Assembly: GCA_002715965.1 (NCBI GenBank)
Contig: PBAL01000029.1
Location: 60,693 to 124,692, forward strand
Length of the DNA: 64,000 nucleotides
Reading direction: 5' to 3'
From: Verrucomicrobiales bacterium
GTDB lineage: Bacteria; Verrucomicrobiota; Verrucomicrobiia; Limisphaerales; JAYPXF01
Under the pieces are notes generated by a model. It worked only from the letters and a program-made list of their open reading frames with translations, did not search any database and was not told the DNA's origin. Within the stretch, counting starts at the first letter, position 1. Each line of letters starts with the position of its first letter. The translations under genes were made by a program, and so were the position numbers. Below, piece after piece: positions 47,295-56,904 of this stretch.

Positions 47295-48959
47295 TCACTT
47301 GGCAGCCATGCTGAGCAGGAACTCGATGTTACTCTCGCAGTTCTGGAGTTTGCCAAGAAGGAGTTCCATCGATTCAACGGGTGGAACTCCGGTAAGCGCG
47401 CGGCGAAGAACGACGATCCGGCCATGTTCGTCCGGGTGGTAGAGGAGTTCTTCTTTCCGCGTTCCGGATTTCTCGACGTTGATCGAGGGGAAGATCCGTC
47501 GATCTACAAGCGAACGATCCAAGTGCACTTCCATGTTACCTGTGCCTTTGAATTCTTCGAAGATGACTTCATCCATCCGACTGCCCGTGTCGACGAGTGC
47601 TGTTGCCATGATCGTTAGCGAACCACCATGCTCGATGTTTCGCGCAGCACCGAAGAAACGCTTGGGTTTGTGCAGCGCATTGGCATCCACACCACCAGAG
47701 AGGATCTTCCCGGAGTGTGGCTGCACGGTGTTATACGCGCGGGCCAATCGGGTGATCGAGTCCAGCAGAATGACGACGTCCTTGCCGTGTTCCACCATGC
47801 GCCGGGCCTTCTCGATGACCATTTCAGCTACCTGCACGTGGCGTTCGGGCGGTTCGTCGAATGTCGAGGCAATCACCTCGGCGGGAGCGCAGGTACGTTC
47901 CATGTCCGTGACTTCCTCCGGACGCTCGTCAATGAGCAGGATGATCAGGTAGCAATCCTTGGCATTGGCCAGGATCGCCTTCGCCAGGTTCTGCAGCAAA
48001 ACCGTTTTGCCCGTGCGGGGAGGTGCGACGATCAACCCGCGTGTGCCACGGCCGACCGGTGAAATCAGGTCCAGAACCCGCGTGGAGTATTCCTTTGGAT
48101 CAGTTTCCAGCAGGAAGCGTTGCTCGGGGAACAAGGGCGTAAGATTGTCGAAGTGGGTCTTCTCCTTGGCCTTGTCCGGATGTTCGTGCCCGACAGCTTC
48201 GACCTTGAGAAGCGCAAAGAATTTTTCCTTATCCTTCGGCGGCCGGATTTGACCGGTGATGACATCGCCGGTCTGAAGATCGAATCGACGGATCTGTGAA
48301 GGCGACACATAGACGTCTTCGGGACAGGGCAGATAATTGAAGGCCTGGGAGCGAAGGAAACCGAACCCTTCCGGCAACACTTCAAGGACGCCTTCCGCAA
48401 ACAACGAACCCCGGCGTTGGGCGTTCTTCTTCAGGATGGCGAATATCACCTCCTGCTTGCGCATCGTGCCGAAGTTCTCGATTCCCATCTCCTTCGCCTT
48501 GACGTTCAGGTCGGCGATGGACATGGCCTGGAGTTCACTGATGCGAATCGTTTCGCCAAGTGGCAGGTTTTTCTCCTCAGTCTTCTCTTCGGGTTTATCC
48601 TCCGATTTCACCTTCTTTGGCTTGGCCGACTTCTTTTTGCGTTTGGCCGGCGCGTCGCTCTCACTGGAATCTCCGGTTGGCTCGGCTTGCGCTTTCTCCG
48701 TTTTCTCGACAGCAGTCTCACTGGCAGCCAGCGCTTCGGCTGCTGCGTCGGTCACGGATGCTTTCTGTTCCTCTTCCGTCGGCTCCGGGCTCCATTCTTC
48801 CTGTTCTTCTTCGGCGAGCTTGGCTTGGGAAACGATCCCGCCGGTGGACGTACCGGGACTCCATTCCTCGTAATGCGCCTGCACGGATGAAGGCTTCCGT
48901 CTTCCGCCTCCGCGCCTCGCAGTTTTCTTACGCGATGCTTTTTTCTTGGGTTTGGGCAT
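47295..48959 (-). CDS. rho: Transcription termination factor Rho, with extended N-terminus
   Basis: A 554-residue Rho. From about residue 130 it is standard: Rho_N domain ([20 protein letters not shown]), cold-shock RNA-binding domain, Walker [15 protein letters not shown] (about 315), Q-loop and R-loop, and [13 protein letters not shown]. The first ~120 residues are extra, starting with Lys/Arg-rich [19 protein letters not shown] and then Glu/Ser/Ala/Thr-rich, low complexity. Such insertions occur in Rho of several phyla and alter RNA binding. It is a hexameric RNA helicase that releases RNA polymerase. Confidence 0.95.
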   Translation of the reverse strand: MPKPKKKASRKKTARRGGGRRKPSSVQAHYEEWSPGTSTGGIVSQAKLAEEEQEEWSPEPTEEEQKASVTDAAAEALAASETAVEKTEKAQAEPTGDSSESDAPAKRKKKSAKPKKVKSEDKPEEKTEEKNLPLGETIRISELQAMSIADLNVKAKEMGIENFGTMRKQEVIFAILKKNAQRRGSLFAEGVLEVLPEGFGFLRSQAFNYLPCPEDVYVSPSQIRRFDLQTGDVITGQIRPPKDKEKFFALLKVEAVGHEHPDKAKEKTHFDNLTPLFPEQRFLLETDPKEYSTRVLDLISPVGRGTRGLIVAPPRTGKTVLLQNLAKAILANAKDCYLIILLIDERPEEVTDMERTCAPAEVIASTFDEPPERHVQVAEMVIEKARRMVEHGKDVVILLDSITRLARAYNTVQPHSGKILSGGVDANALHKPKRFFGAARNIEHGGSLTIMATALVDTGSRMDEVIFEEFKGTGNMEVHLDRSLVDRRIFPSINVEKSGTRKEELLYHPDEHGRIVVLRRALTGVPPVESMELLLGKLQNCESNIEFLLSMAAK

Positions 48960-49113
48960 ACTGCTTTACTGGTTCAAATATGTGGTTGGGATTTCCGGCG
49001 GGCGGGTTTCGAAGGGTAGAACCTCCGATACGATCACCATCCGAACCGTTCCAGGAACGTTGGATTTGCCGGGGATTTCTTTCTGACTGTGGGAGTTTCC
49101 GTTTTGTTCAACC

Positions 49114-51270
49114 TCAATATGGCAACGGAAACTGGGCGGTCAATTCGCGGACACGTTGGCGAACCTTCTGGGCAGTGTCAACGTTTTTGATGTCGAGCAG
49201 AACCTCAGAGATCATGTCCGCAATTGCGGCCATTTCGGGCTCTTTCATGCCTCTTGCGGTCACCGCCGGACTGCCCAAGCGAACGCCGCTGGCCTGAAAC
49301 GGAGAGCGGGTTTCAAAGGGAATCGTGTTCTTGTTCGTCGTGATTGCAGCGTGATCCAATGCGTGTTGGGCCTCTTTTCCGGAGAGGTCCTTTTCGCCGA
49401 CATCCACCAGCATGAGATGATTGTCCGTGCCACCGCTGCAAAGCCGGAATCCGTTGCGTTGCATGCCTTCAGCCATAGCCGCGGCATTTTTAACAATCTG
49501 CTCTTGATAGGTCTTAAACTCCGGCTGCAAGGCCTGATGAAAACAAACGGCCTTGGCGGCAATCACGTGCATGAGGGGTCCACCTTGAATTCCCGGGAAG
49601 GCACAGGAGTTCACCTTCTTGGCATATTCCTCGTTGTTCGTGAGCACCAAACCGCCACGGGGACCGCGAAGGGTCTTGTGCGTGGTGGTGGTCACGAAGT
49701 CAGCGTGGCCCACCGGACTGGGATGCTGGCCTGCCGCAACCAAGCCCGCGATGTGGGCAATGTCCGCCAGCAGCATTGCCCCGACTTCCCGCGCGATCTC
49801 ACCCATGCGCTTGAAGTCGATGATGCGCGGATAAGCGCTTGCTCCGACGGTGATCATCTTGGGTTGGTGCTCCCGGGCCATCTCGGCGAGTTGATCGTAG
49901 TCAATTCGCTCGTCTTCCTTGCGCACGCCGTAATGCACGATCTCAAAGAACTTTCCGGAGAAATTTGCCTTGTTGCCATGGGTCAGATGACCGCCGTGGC
50001 TCAGGTCCATGGTGAGCATCTTGTCGCCGTTCTGCAACATGGCGAAGTAGACGGCCATGTTCGCACCACTGCCGGAGTGAGGCTGTACATTGGCGAAGTC
50101 CGCACCGAACACCTCCTTCGCGCGTTCGATCGCCAGCTCCTCGACTGTGTCCACATGTTCGCAGCCGCCATACCAGCGTTTGCCAGGATAGCCCTCGGCA
50201 TACTTGTTGGTGAGAACCGAACCCTGCGCTTCCATGACGGCGAGCGAGGTGAAGTTCTCACTGGCGATAAGTTCGATGTGCTCCTGTTGACGTTGGCGCT
50301 CCTGTTCGATCGCCTCGGCAATCGCCGGGTCGACACTGGTGACCTGTGATAGAGATCCTGCTTCGTTTTCCATTTTACCTACTCTTCTCTCATGACGCCC
50401 TCCGGACTCAAAGGGCGTGTCCAAAAAACGCTCAATAATTCGCGCGGCCGTTTCCGCATCGGTTTGCTGCCGCCCCAGGCAGAGCACATTCGCGTCGTTG
50501 TGTTGACGTGCCAGGCTTGCCATCTGCTCATCGAAGACCAACGCAGCCCGGACGCCTGGCACTTTGTTGGCGCTGATACTCATCCCGATGCCAGTGGTGC
50601 AAACGAGGATCCCGGCATCCATTCGCCCATGAGCGACAGCCTCAGCGACGGGGCGGGCATAATCGGGGTAGTCGGTGGATTCTTTGGAGTTCGCCCCAAC
50701 ATCCTCGATCTCAATTCCCCTGCCCTCGAGAAGCTTGGTGATACTCTCCTTCAGAGTGAATCCTCCATGGTCCGAACCAATGGCGACCGAAGTCACACTC
50801 GGCGGCGCACCATCGTTGCCCTGAATGAACCGGACGACCGAGTTGATCCCCTCTTCAATCTGGTCGCAGCACGCCCGATAAACTTCCACGGACCCGCCGA
50901 TTGGATCGGCGACATCCTTCTCATAAAACTCCAACGACTCCTCAAATTCACGCAGGAGGAAGGTTTTCTCCGCAGCCTGGGGGTAGAGCAGAGTCACGGC
51001 CTCAACGTGACCGCGGGTCATTCCGAATATGTAGTCGGAATCCCGAACCATCTCAGCGGTGAGCTGGCTGCTGCGCAGATCCGCAATATCCAGTCCCTTC
51101 TCCTTGCATGCGATCACCGCGTGACTGCTGGGCGGAGAACCGTTCATTGCACCAACGCCGGCAGAAATGGCCTCAAAATCGGAGCTTTCTCGCGTTTTAT
51201 CGCGAAATAACCCCTCGGCCATGGGACTGCGGCAGATATTGCCCGTGCAAACGAAGAGTACTTTGGTCAT
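49114..51270 (-). CDS. Fused LMW phosphatase - ribose-5-P isomerase B - serine hydroxymethyltransferase
   Basis: One uninterrupted 718-residue frame joins three enzymes. Residues 1-150 are a low-molecular-weight protein phosphatase (CTGNICRS loop with Cys8 and Arg14, DPIGGS for the general acid). Residues 158-299 are RpiB ([29 protein letters not shown]). Residues 300-718 are a complete GlyA, with the PLP lysine in [14 protein letters not shown]. RpiB ends at its normal terminus [13 protein letters not shown] and the very next residue is the GlyA Met. RpiB interconverts ribose- and ribulose-5-phosphate; GlyA makes glycine and methylene-THF from serine. Bacillus has these as separate neighbours ywlE, ywlF (rpiB), ywlG, glyA. 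Confidence 0.88.
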   Translation of the reverse strand: MTKVLFVCTGNICRSPMAEGLFRDKTRESSDFEAISAGVGAMNGSPPSSHAVIACKEKGLDIADLRSSQLTAEMVRDSDYIFGMTRGHVEAVTLLYPQAAEKTFLLREFEESLEFYEKDVADPIGGSVEVYRACCDQIEEGINSVVRFIQGNDGAPPSVTSVAIGSDHGGFTLKESITKLLEGRGIEIEDVGANSKESTDYPDYARPVAEAVAHGRMDAGILVCTTGIGMSISANKVPGVRAALVFDEQMASLARQHNDANVLCLGRQQTDAETAARIIERFLDTPFESGGRHERRVGKMENEAGSLSQVTSVDPAIAEAIEQERQRQQEHIELIASENFTSLAVMEAQGSVLTNKYAEGYPGKRWYGGCEHVDTVEELAIERAKEVFGADFANVQPHSGSGANMAVYFAMLQNGDKMLTMDLSHGGHLTHGNKANFSGKFFEIVHYGVRKEDERIDYDQLAEMAREHQPKMITVGASAYPRIIDFKRMGEIAREVGAMLLADIAHIAGLVAAGQHPSPVGHADFVTTTTHKTLRGPRGGLVLTNNEEYAKKVNSCAFPGIQGGPLMHVIAAKAVCFHQALQPEFKTYQEQIVKNAAAMAEGMQRNGFRLCSGGTDNHLMLVDVGEKDLSGKEAQHALDHAAITTNKNTIPFETRSPFQASGVRLGSPAVTARGMKEPEMAAIADMISEVLLDIKNVDTAQKVRQRVRELTAQFPLPY
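50373..50396 (-). other. glyA: Possible internal start for a separate GlyA
   Basis: The ATG ending at 50371 (first base 50373 on the minus strand) is exactly where a stand-alone GlyA would begin. The 24 nt upstream on the coding strand are purine-rich (AGAGAAGAGTAGG), and could serve as a ribosome binding site, so GlyA might be made both fused and free. Confidence 0.35.
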
Positions 51271-51360
51271 GCCAATTATACGGGCGAGAGCGTGAAGACG
51301 CCCCCCATAAACGTCAACGGTAAATGGTGATTCCAGCGGAGGCCGCGCGGGAACAATTGG

Positions 51361-52365
51361 TCAGAATTCCCCTTTGGGAGCGGGTTTCTTGGCTTCCGGC
51401 TGAAGTGCCTGCAATCCCTTGATCAAGTCAAGCGCACGAGCCAGGACCGGATCCGCGATCTCATCTCGAACCTTCGGCAGTTTGGGAGCCTTGATCTCGC
51501 TGTCAGGATCGTTCTTCAGGCGAAGGCGGTGGACCAAGTCAGCTTCGGTCAGCCGTTTACGCGTGGTTTTCTTCCTCGCGACGATGTCATCGCCGAAAAA
51601 CGCTTTCTCCGCATCAGCACTGATCTCGACCGTGATATCCGGGTCCAGTTTCGGGATTTCCTCGCCGTTCGCCAGTCGAACTTTGTCAGTCGCAATCCGC
51701 AGTCGCGAACCGTCCCCCACTTCAATCTCGGTAAAGACTTTCATCTCTCCCGATGTCGTGTTCCCAATCAGAAGGCCGACGCTGTTTTCACGCAGCAGAG
51801 CCGCCAGCACCTCCGCAGCTCCGGTTGTCTCCTTGTTAACCAATACAGTAACCGAAGTGGAAATCGCATTGGTGTTGGGATGAGTCGAAAGATGCTCGCT
51901 GCCGATTTTCACCTGAGTTTGGCCTTCATCGATGAACTGATTCGCTGCGGCAACAGCGGCTTTGTAATCCGCACCACCGGCAAAGCGCAAGTCGACGAGC
52001 AGGCCGGACAAGGGGGCATTCAAACTTTCAACCGAAACATGAATGGCCTGGGCCAAGCCAGATGCCACATGCTTCACGCGAAAGTAGCCAATGCCATCCT
52101 CGACGATGCGCGGTTCAGAAATCAGTTCTCCTTCGTACCGCCCCACCTCTTGTTTCTTGCGGAGCAACTGAACATCCCCCTGGAGTCGCCGGAGCAGTCC
52201 CTTGATCGCTTCCCGTTCCAACCCGTCCGCGTTGACACCGGCGAGGTTGGTCTTGATCAGGTTGAAAATCTGTTCGAATCCCGCGCGCTCCGGTGCCGGC
52301 TTTGCCGAAGCAGAGGTGAATCCCAGAAGAAGCAGTGTTCCCAGTAGGCAAAGCGTCGTTTTCAT
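51361..52365 (-). CDS. Secreted S41 peptidase-like protein without catalytic residues
   Basis: A 334-residue protein with a signal peptide (LCLLGTLLLLGFTSASA). The middle (about residues 90-210) follows the carboxy-terminal-protease (S41) fold: GIGYFRV, LLVDLRFAGG, VTVLVNKETTGAAEVLAALL and VGLLIGNTTSGEMK. Aligned with E. coli Prc, the catalytic serine position is Gly182 and the catalytic lysine is Glu207, so a classical Ser/Lys dyad is impossible. No PDZ domain is seen. It may be a peptide-binding or scaffold protein. It is placed between purD and the phosphatase fusion, same strand, with 41 and 90 nt gaps. Confidence 0.65.
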   Translation of the reverse strand: MKTTLCLLGTLLLLGFTSASAKPAPERAGFEQIFNLIKTNLAGVNADGLEREAIKGLLRRLQGDVQLLRKKQEVGRYEGELISEPRIVEDGIGYFRVKHVASGLAQAIHVSVESLNAPLSGLLVDLRFAGGADYKAAVAAANQFIDEGQTQVKIGSEHLSTHPNTNAISTSVTVLVNKETTGAAEVLAALLRENSVGLLIGNTTSGEMKVFTEIEVGDGSRLRIATDKVRLANGEEIPKLDPDITVEISADAEKAFFGDDIVARKKTTRKRLTEADLVHRLRLKNDPDSEIKAPKLPKVRDEIADPVLARALDLIKGLQALQPEAKKPAPKGEF

Positions 52366-52406
52366 AGTGTTTTACCAGCATAACTCACGCCACGCCGACC
52401 CAGTCG

Positions 52407-53696
52407 TTATAGGGCTTTTGCCGCAATATCACGACGAAAATGCGCTCCCTCGAAACTGATCCTTGAAACTGCCTCATAAGCCGCGTCCCGTGCTTCGGTG
52501 AGAGTATCGCGCCACGCAGTCACGCCAAGAACCCGTCCTCCGTTCGTGACGATTGAATCTCCGTCCTGCTTGGTGCCAGCGTGGAACACCACGGTGTCCT
52601 GCAGCGCGTTCGCTTCATCCAATCCCGATATCACTTTTCCCTTCGGATAACTTTCCGGATAGCCGCCCGACGCCATCACCACGCACACGGCAGTTTTGTT
52701 GCTCCAATTCAGTTCAACGTCGCTGAGCCGCCCGTCGATGCTCGCCTCGAATAGATCCACCAGATCATTCTCCAATCGCGGCAAGTAGACCTGTGTCTCC
52801 GGATCGCCAAAGCGCGCATTGAATTCCAGCACCTTGGGACCAGAATCAGTCAACATGATACCGGGATAGAGAATCCCTTTGAAATCGATCTCCTCCTCCG
52901 CACAGCCTTTCAGCCATGGATCAATGATCGCAGATCCCACAGTCGCCAACTGTTCATCATTAAGAAAAGGTGCGGGCGAGTAAGTTCCCATCCCACCTGT
53001 ATTCAATCCCTCATCGTTGTCCAAAACGCGCTTGTGATCTTGTGAAGTGGGAAACAACTTCGCCGTCTTTCCATCGCAAAACGCGTGCAACGAAACCTCC
53101 ATGCCTTCCAACAACTCCTGGATGACAACGTCATCGCCCGCATCACCGAAGGCCTTGTCGACCATGATCTTTTGAATCGCGCCGTCCGACTCTTCGATGG
53201 ATGTCGTCAACAGGACGCCTTTCCCCAACGCCAATCCGTCTGCTTTCACCGCGCAGCGACCGTTGAGAGATGCTGCAAAGGCCTTGGCTTCATCGGGGTC
53301 GCCAAAGGTCCCGGAAGCCGAAGTTGGGATTCCGTGTCGCAACATGAAATCCTGGGAAAACGCCTTCGATGCCTCGAAACGCGCGGCTTTCTGATTCGGC
53401 CCCCAAGCGCGAAATCCATTCTTCTCAAACAAATCCACTATTCCCAACGCCAACGGATCATCCGGGGCAACGACCGTCAGGTCTGGCTGATTCTCCTTGG
53501 CGAAGTCCAGCATCGCAGGAAGGTCCTTGGCTCCAATGGCCACGCACTCGACCGGCTCGCCGTTGGAAGAAAGCCTTTCCAGACAGATCCCGGCGTTTCC
53601 GGGCGCACACCACATCTTCGCTATCTTGGGCGACTGGGCAAGCTTCCAGACCAGCGCGTGTTCGCGGCCACCGCCCCCGACTACCAGAACTTTCAT
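52407..53696 (-). CDS. purD: Phosphoribosylamine-glycine ligase
   Basis: A 429-residue PurD, the second step of purine synthesis, joining glycine to phosphoribosylamine with ATP. It starts MKVLVVGGGGREHALVWKL (the family's usual start), has the ATP-grasp loop VKADGLALGKGV, and LEFNARFGDPETQ binds metal. An ATG 2 codons earlier (53702) is also possible. It needs glycine, the product of the GlyA domain encoded upstream in the window on the same strand, but the two are not adjacent. It is divergent from the degraded gene at 53.8 kb. Confidence 0.96.
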   Translation of the reverse strand: MKVLVVGGGGREHALVWKLAQSPKIAKMWCAPGNAGICLERLSSNGEPVECVAIGAKDLPAMLDFAKENQPDLTVVAPDDPLALGIVDLFEKNGFRAWGPNQKAARFEASKAFSQDFMLRHGIPTSASGTFGDPDEAKAFAASLNGRCAVKADGLALGKGVLLTTSIEESDGAIQKIMVDKAFGDAGDDVVIQELLEGMEVSLHAFCDGKTAKLFPTSQDHKRVLDNDEGLNTGGMGTYSPAPFLNDEQLATVGSAIIDPWLKGCAEEEIDFKGILYPGIMLTDSGPKVLEFNARFGDPETQVYLPRLENDLVDLFEASIDGRLSDVELNWSNKTAVCVVMASGGYPESYPKGKVISGLDEANALQDTVVFHAGTKQDGDSIVTNGGRVLGVTAWRDTLTEARDAAYEAVSRISFEGAHFRRDIAAKAL

Positions 53697-53803
53697 GGAC
53701 ATAGGCCGGGATGGAATCACGCAGACCGAAGCGAAACAAGCGAAGGCTATTCACACCCGCATCACTTGCGCGCCTGGCCATATCGCGGCAAACTCATGGC
53801 GTC

Positions 53804-54493
53804 ATGGGCGCCCCCCTCCACTTCTACGTGCTGCAATCCTCCCACTTGCCCTGATTCTCATCGGTTCACCACGAAACAACCAAGCGCAGCCACTAAACCG
53901 ATTCACCACCAACGGCGCTGCTCCGCCCCGCTACAACGCGTTCAAGGCGGAGGCGGACGCGTGCAGCCTGAGCCTTGCGTTTCAGGGTCTCGAAAACTTC
54001 AACCAAGCGGCCAGTGAGATTCGGATCGCCGATGGCCGAATCCGCGTTTGCCCACATTCAGGTCTCATCGCTCCAACACGACAGCAAGCCGAACGTTGCG
54101 AGTGACCGCTTGCCCGAGCCCTGGATGATTCAGCTCTTCGGAACGGACAATCCGTCCGCGAGCCCCCTGTTCGCGAGTTCGGCTGTTTTCGACGGAGACG
54201 GCATCAACATCCTGGATGAATTCCGAATCGGAACGAATCCAGCGGACTCAGATTCGAGACTGGAAGCCATGGCTGAGAATCAACTCACCAGCCTGCGTTT
54301 CGTCTCCACCCCTGGTGAGCTTTATACTGTCGAAACCGAAACCAACCTCCGCACTTGGATTGACGCAATCCTTCCAATCACTGCAAGGGCCACAAATGTG
54401 GTCGTCAGCAACTTCATGAATGCGGACGCGGACCTCCGCTTCTTCCGACTGCGATTTCCCGAGCAATCCTGTTACTGCTCGAAGACCCGGTAA
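53804..54493 (+). pseudogene. Secreted protein broken by two frameshifts
   Basis: An ATG at 53804 is followed by a C6 run; adding one C would give a fine signal peptide (LLRAAILPLALILIGSP) and continue through QPLNRFTTNGAAPPRYNAF to a stop at 54105. A second frame then reads LPEPWMIQLFGTDNPSASPL, FDGDGINILDEFRIGTNPAD and ends in DADLRFFRLRFPEQ, the dockerin-like/C-terminal layout found in many verrucomicrobial secreted proteins. Two frame changes (about 53810 and 54080-54105) make it non-functional unless they are sequencing errors. Its last 22 nt overlap the convergent CAP gene. Confidence 0.5.
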
Positions 54494-56727
54494 AACCTGT
54501 TCGACTGGCTGGCAGCATCCGCGTCATCAACCTGGATCTTGCCGGCGTTGATGGTCAACCCGCTCAGGTTGGTCCAGTTCGTCAGATCTGAACTGACCTG
54601 CACCATGAAGTTCGCGATATCCCCGGTCGCAAGCTGCCCGCCATCCTGGTCCATGAACAGCAGACGAGCTCCTGCCCCACCGCCAAGGATCTGTGGGAAT
54701 TCAAGCTGCTGGGCTACGCGGACACGCACCACTGCAGGAACACTCGTCACCGCCCCCCCGGCGTTCGTCACCTCTACCGTGAACGAACCGCCACTCGCAC
54801 GATTGGCGGTGGTCAGAACCAACGAGGAACCCGTCCCGCCATTCACCGAGTTTCCATCCTTCTTCCATTGATAACCCAATCCGGCCCCGGTCGCGGTGAC
54901 TGACAACGTCACCTGGGCTCCAGCATTGGTAACCACCCCCGCGGGCTGTCCGGTAATCACCGGCGGTGCCGGTCCGGTTACTGCAGTGACATCCAATGTC
55001 GCCCCAAACACAAACTGACGGGCGTTGTTCAGCGCACGAACCGCCAGCGCATACGAGCCGGCACTTGGAGGATTGAACTCAAACGACGTTCCTGAAGCAA
55101 TCGGGGTGATAATCGCAGTGCCCAAGATGTCGGCATTCGAAACCAACACATCATCGAAATAGAACCCGAAACCCGAGTTGCTCCCCTGGAAGAACGACCC
55201 CGCTGATAGTTCAAAAGTGAACCTAACGAGGATGGGCGTTCCTGCATGTGCGGCCAGTGAGATCACCTGTGCCGAGAAAGATGATTCCGAATTCCCATCA
55301 CCCGTCTGCTCCCAAAGCGTGGTCCACGAGGTCCCGCTATCCGTCGAAATCTCTGCTCGCGCGGTCTGACCGTTGTGGGTCAGCGCCATCCGCTTTGCGA
55401 ACTGCAACTGACTGCTGGCGGTCGGTCGAAACGTCTGTGGCAACTGGATGATCTCCGTTCCGGCAACCGCAGCGGTATGTGCCAGCCGAAAAGCCGCAGA
55501 ACCAGAATTCACGGAATCGCTCACCACCGGATCGTAAGACCCGATCTCCAACACCAGTCCGTTCGTCCCATTCTCAGCACCTTCAGCCTGGGTCACAGGA
55601 GTCACCGAGACATGCTTCCATTCGTAAGACGTTGCAGCGGTCACCGTAGTGAAGTTGTAGGTGTTATTGACGCCCACCGTCGGAGATGCCGATCCGGAAA
55701 CGACCGGAGCAGAGAAGACAGGAACAAAGTCCGCTTTGACATTCAGATTGCTGGCAACGGTCACATTGGTTTGGTAATCGCTGAAATTGGCTCCGCTGAA
55801 TGTCACCTGGTAAACCCCATTGCTGGGCACGGGTACCGCATAACCACCGGCGTCAGCGGTAATCGCAAAAAAACTCGCCCCGGCAACTGCGACGTTAATT
55901 CCGCCAAGCCCCTCGCCCGCATCGTATTCCCCGTTCGAATTCAGGTCGAAATACGCAACGCCGGTAATGAACGGCGTCGGATTCTGCTGTTCGCCAAAAT
56001 TCTGTGTCACCAATTGCGGACCGACGCTCGTTTGATTGGAGCCGGTCTTGGAATCGTTGACCACTCCGATCCCGATCTCCCGCATGTCCACATGGTGAAT
56101 CGTGTTTCGATGCCCCGGCGGATCCTGCATGCCGTTCGGCCCATTCCCCCAGTCGATCTCAAACCCCGCGTGCCCGTGAACCGCACTTCTCGCAAACGAG
56201 AACACGTTCTCCCCCCACCGTTGCCAGATGTAGCCCGCATCAGTCAGGCGATCCCCGGTGTCGGTCCCATCCGTGCCCGTGTGCCCTTGGAAAGTGTTCG
56301 TAAATTGATCTCCCGTGTGCCGACGCGCCGCGACGATCATGTTGGAATTCATCGCCAATGGTTGAGCCACCGGATACGCGGAGATGGCCGCATGAAGAAC
56401 AGTCGTATTTACATTGAACTGGTTCATCGCGCTTTGGACCTGCGGATCCGTATGAATCGCCATGCGTGTGGCCTCGCCAGTCGGATCGCGGCGCGCGCGG
56501 TTGATCAACTCCAGGTAGTGCTGCTCGTCATCCGTCGGCTGGCCGATGGAATACAAAGTCGGCGCAGCTCCCTGCGGCTGAAACCCTGCTGCCTGCCTGG
56601 TTGGTGCACGTTCCTCGATCGCCGGCGGAGTCGGCGGTGCGGGAATCGTTGTTTCAGGAATGACTTGTTGCGCTTGCGCAGCGGGGAGCAAAAGAAAGAC
56701 CGAGAGTGCAGTATGGCTGTGATGCAT
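54472..56727 (-). CDS. Large secreted CAP-domain protein with Ig-like domain
   Basis: A 751-residue protein. Signal peptide about 1-20 (LSVFLLLPAAQA). A CAP/SCP domain (about 65-235) has HTGDQFTN, RWGENVFSF and PGHRNTIHH with the conserved His and Glu. Next come an SdrD-B/carboxypeptidase-regulatory-like repeat (FDLNSNGEYDAGEGLGG), a region like MAM or laminin-G (FSAQVISLAAHAGTPILVRF), an Ig-like domain (VITGQPAGVVTNAGAQVTLS, QWKKDGNSVNGGTG) and a C-terminal domain ending SNRFYRVFEQ. It is likely on the surface or released; the exact role is unknown. The closing domain resembles that of the broken gene next to it. Confidence 0.8.
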   Translation of the reverse strand: MHHSHTALSVFLLLPAAQAQQVIPETTIPAPPTPPAIEERAPTRQAAGFQPQGAAPTLYSIGQPTDDEQHYLELINRARRDPTGEATRMAIHTDPQVQSAMNQFNVNTTVLHAAISAYPVAQPLAMNSNMIVAARRHTGDQFTNTFQGHTGTDGTDTGDRLTDAGYIWQRWGENVFSFARSAVHGHAGFEIDWGNGPNGMQDPPGHRNTIHHVDMREIGIGVVNDSKTGSNQTSVGPQLVTQNFGEQQNPTPFITGVAYFDLNSNGEYDAGEGLGGINVAVAGASFFAITADAGGYAVPVPSNGVYQVTFSGANFSDYQTNVTVASNLNVKADFVPVFSAPVVSGSASPTVGVNNTYNFTTVTAATSYEWKHVSVTPVTQAEGAENGTNGLVLEIGSYDPVVSDSVNSGSAAFRLAHTAAVAGTEIIQLPQTFRPTASSQLQFAKRMALTHNGQTARAEISTDSGTSWTTLWEQTGDGNSESSFSAQVISLAAHAGTPILVRFTFELSAGSFFQGSNSGFGFYFDDVLVSNADILGTAIITPIASGTSFEFNPPSAGSYALAVRALNNARQFVFGATLDVTAVTGPAPPVITGQPAGVVTNAGAQVTLSVTATGAGLGYQWKKDGNSVNGGTGSSLVLTTANRASGGSFTVEVTNAGGAVTSVPAVVRVRVAQQLEFPQILGGGAGARLLFMDQDGGQLATGDIANFMVQVSSDLTNWTNLSGLTINAGKIQVDDADAASQSNRFYRVFEQ

Positions 56728-56904
56728 AGCTTGGCGTTAAAGAACGGTGTGTACCCGCGAAAAAGGTGGCAGATCCCGCACCAGTCCGCAATCCGGCAAT
56801 TCCCCCGAATCACGTTGGAAAAGGCACGAAGTCCAGACCGTGTTTTGGGCTTGTGGATTGCGCGTCCCTTTACACAAACGCTGCCACGACATAATTTCGT
56901 CCGC

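Noticed and set aside
49156..50349. 397-residue plus-strand frame opposite GlyA
   Set aside because: Antisense of the conserved GlyA domain; high-GC codon bias creates such long shadows.
53085..54017. 310-residue plus-strand frame over purD
   Set aside because: Shadow of purD; Arg/His-rich and without recognisable domains.
55375..56904. 510-residue extension of MnmA
   Set aside because: It is the antisense shadow of the CAP protein gene and has no MnmA similarity.
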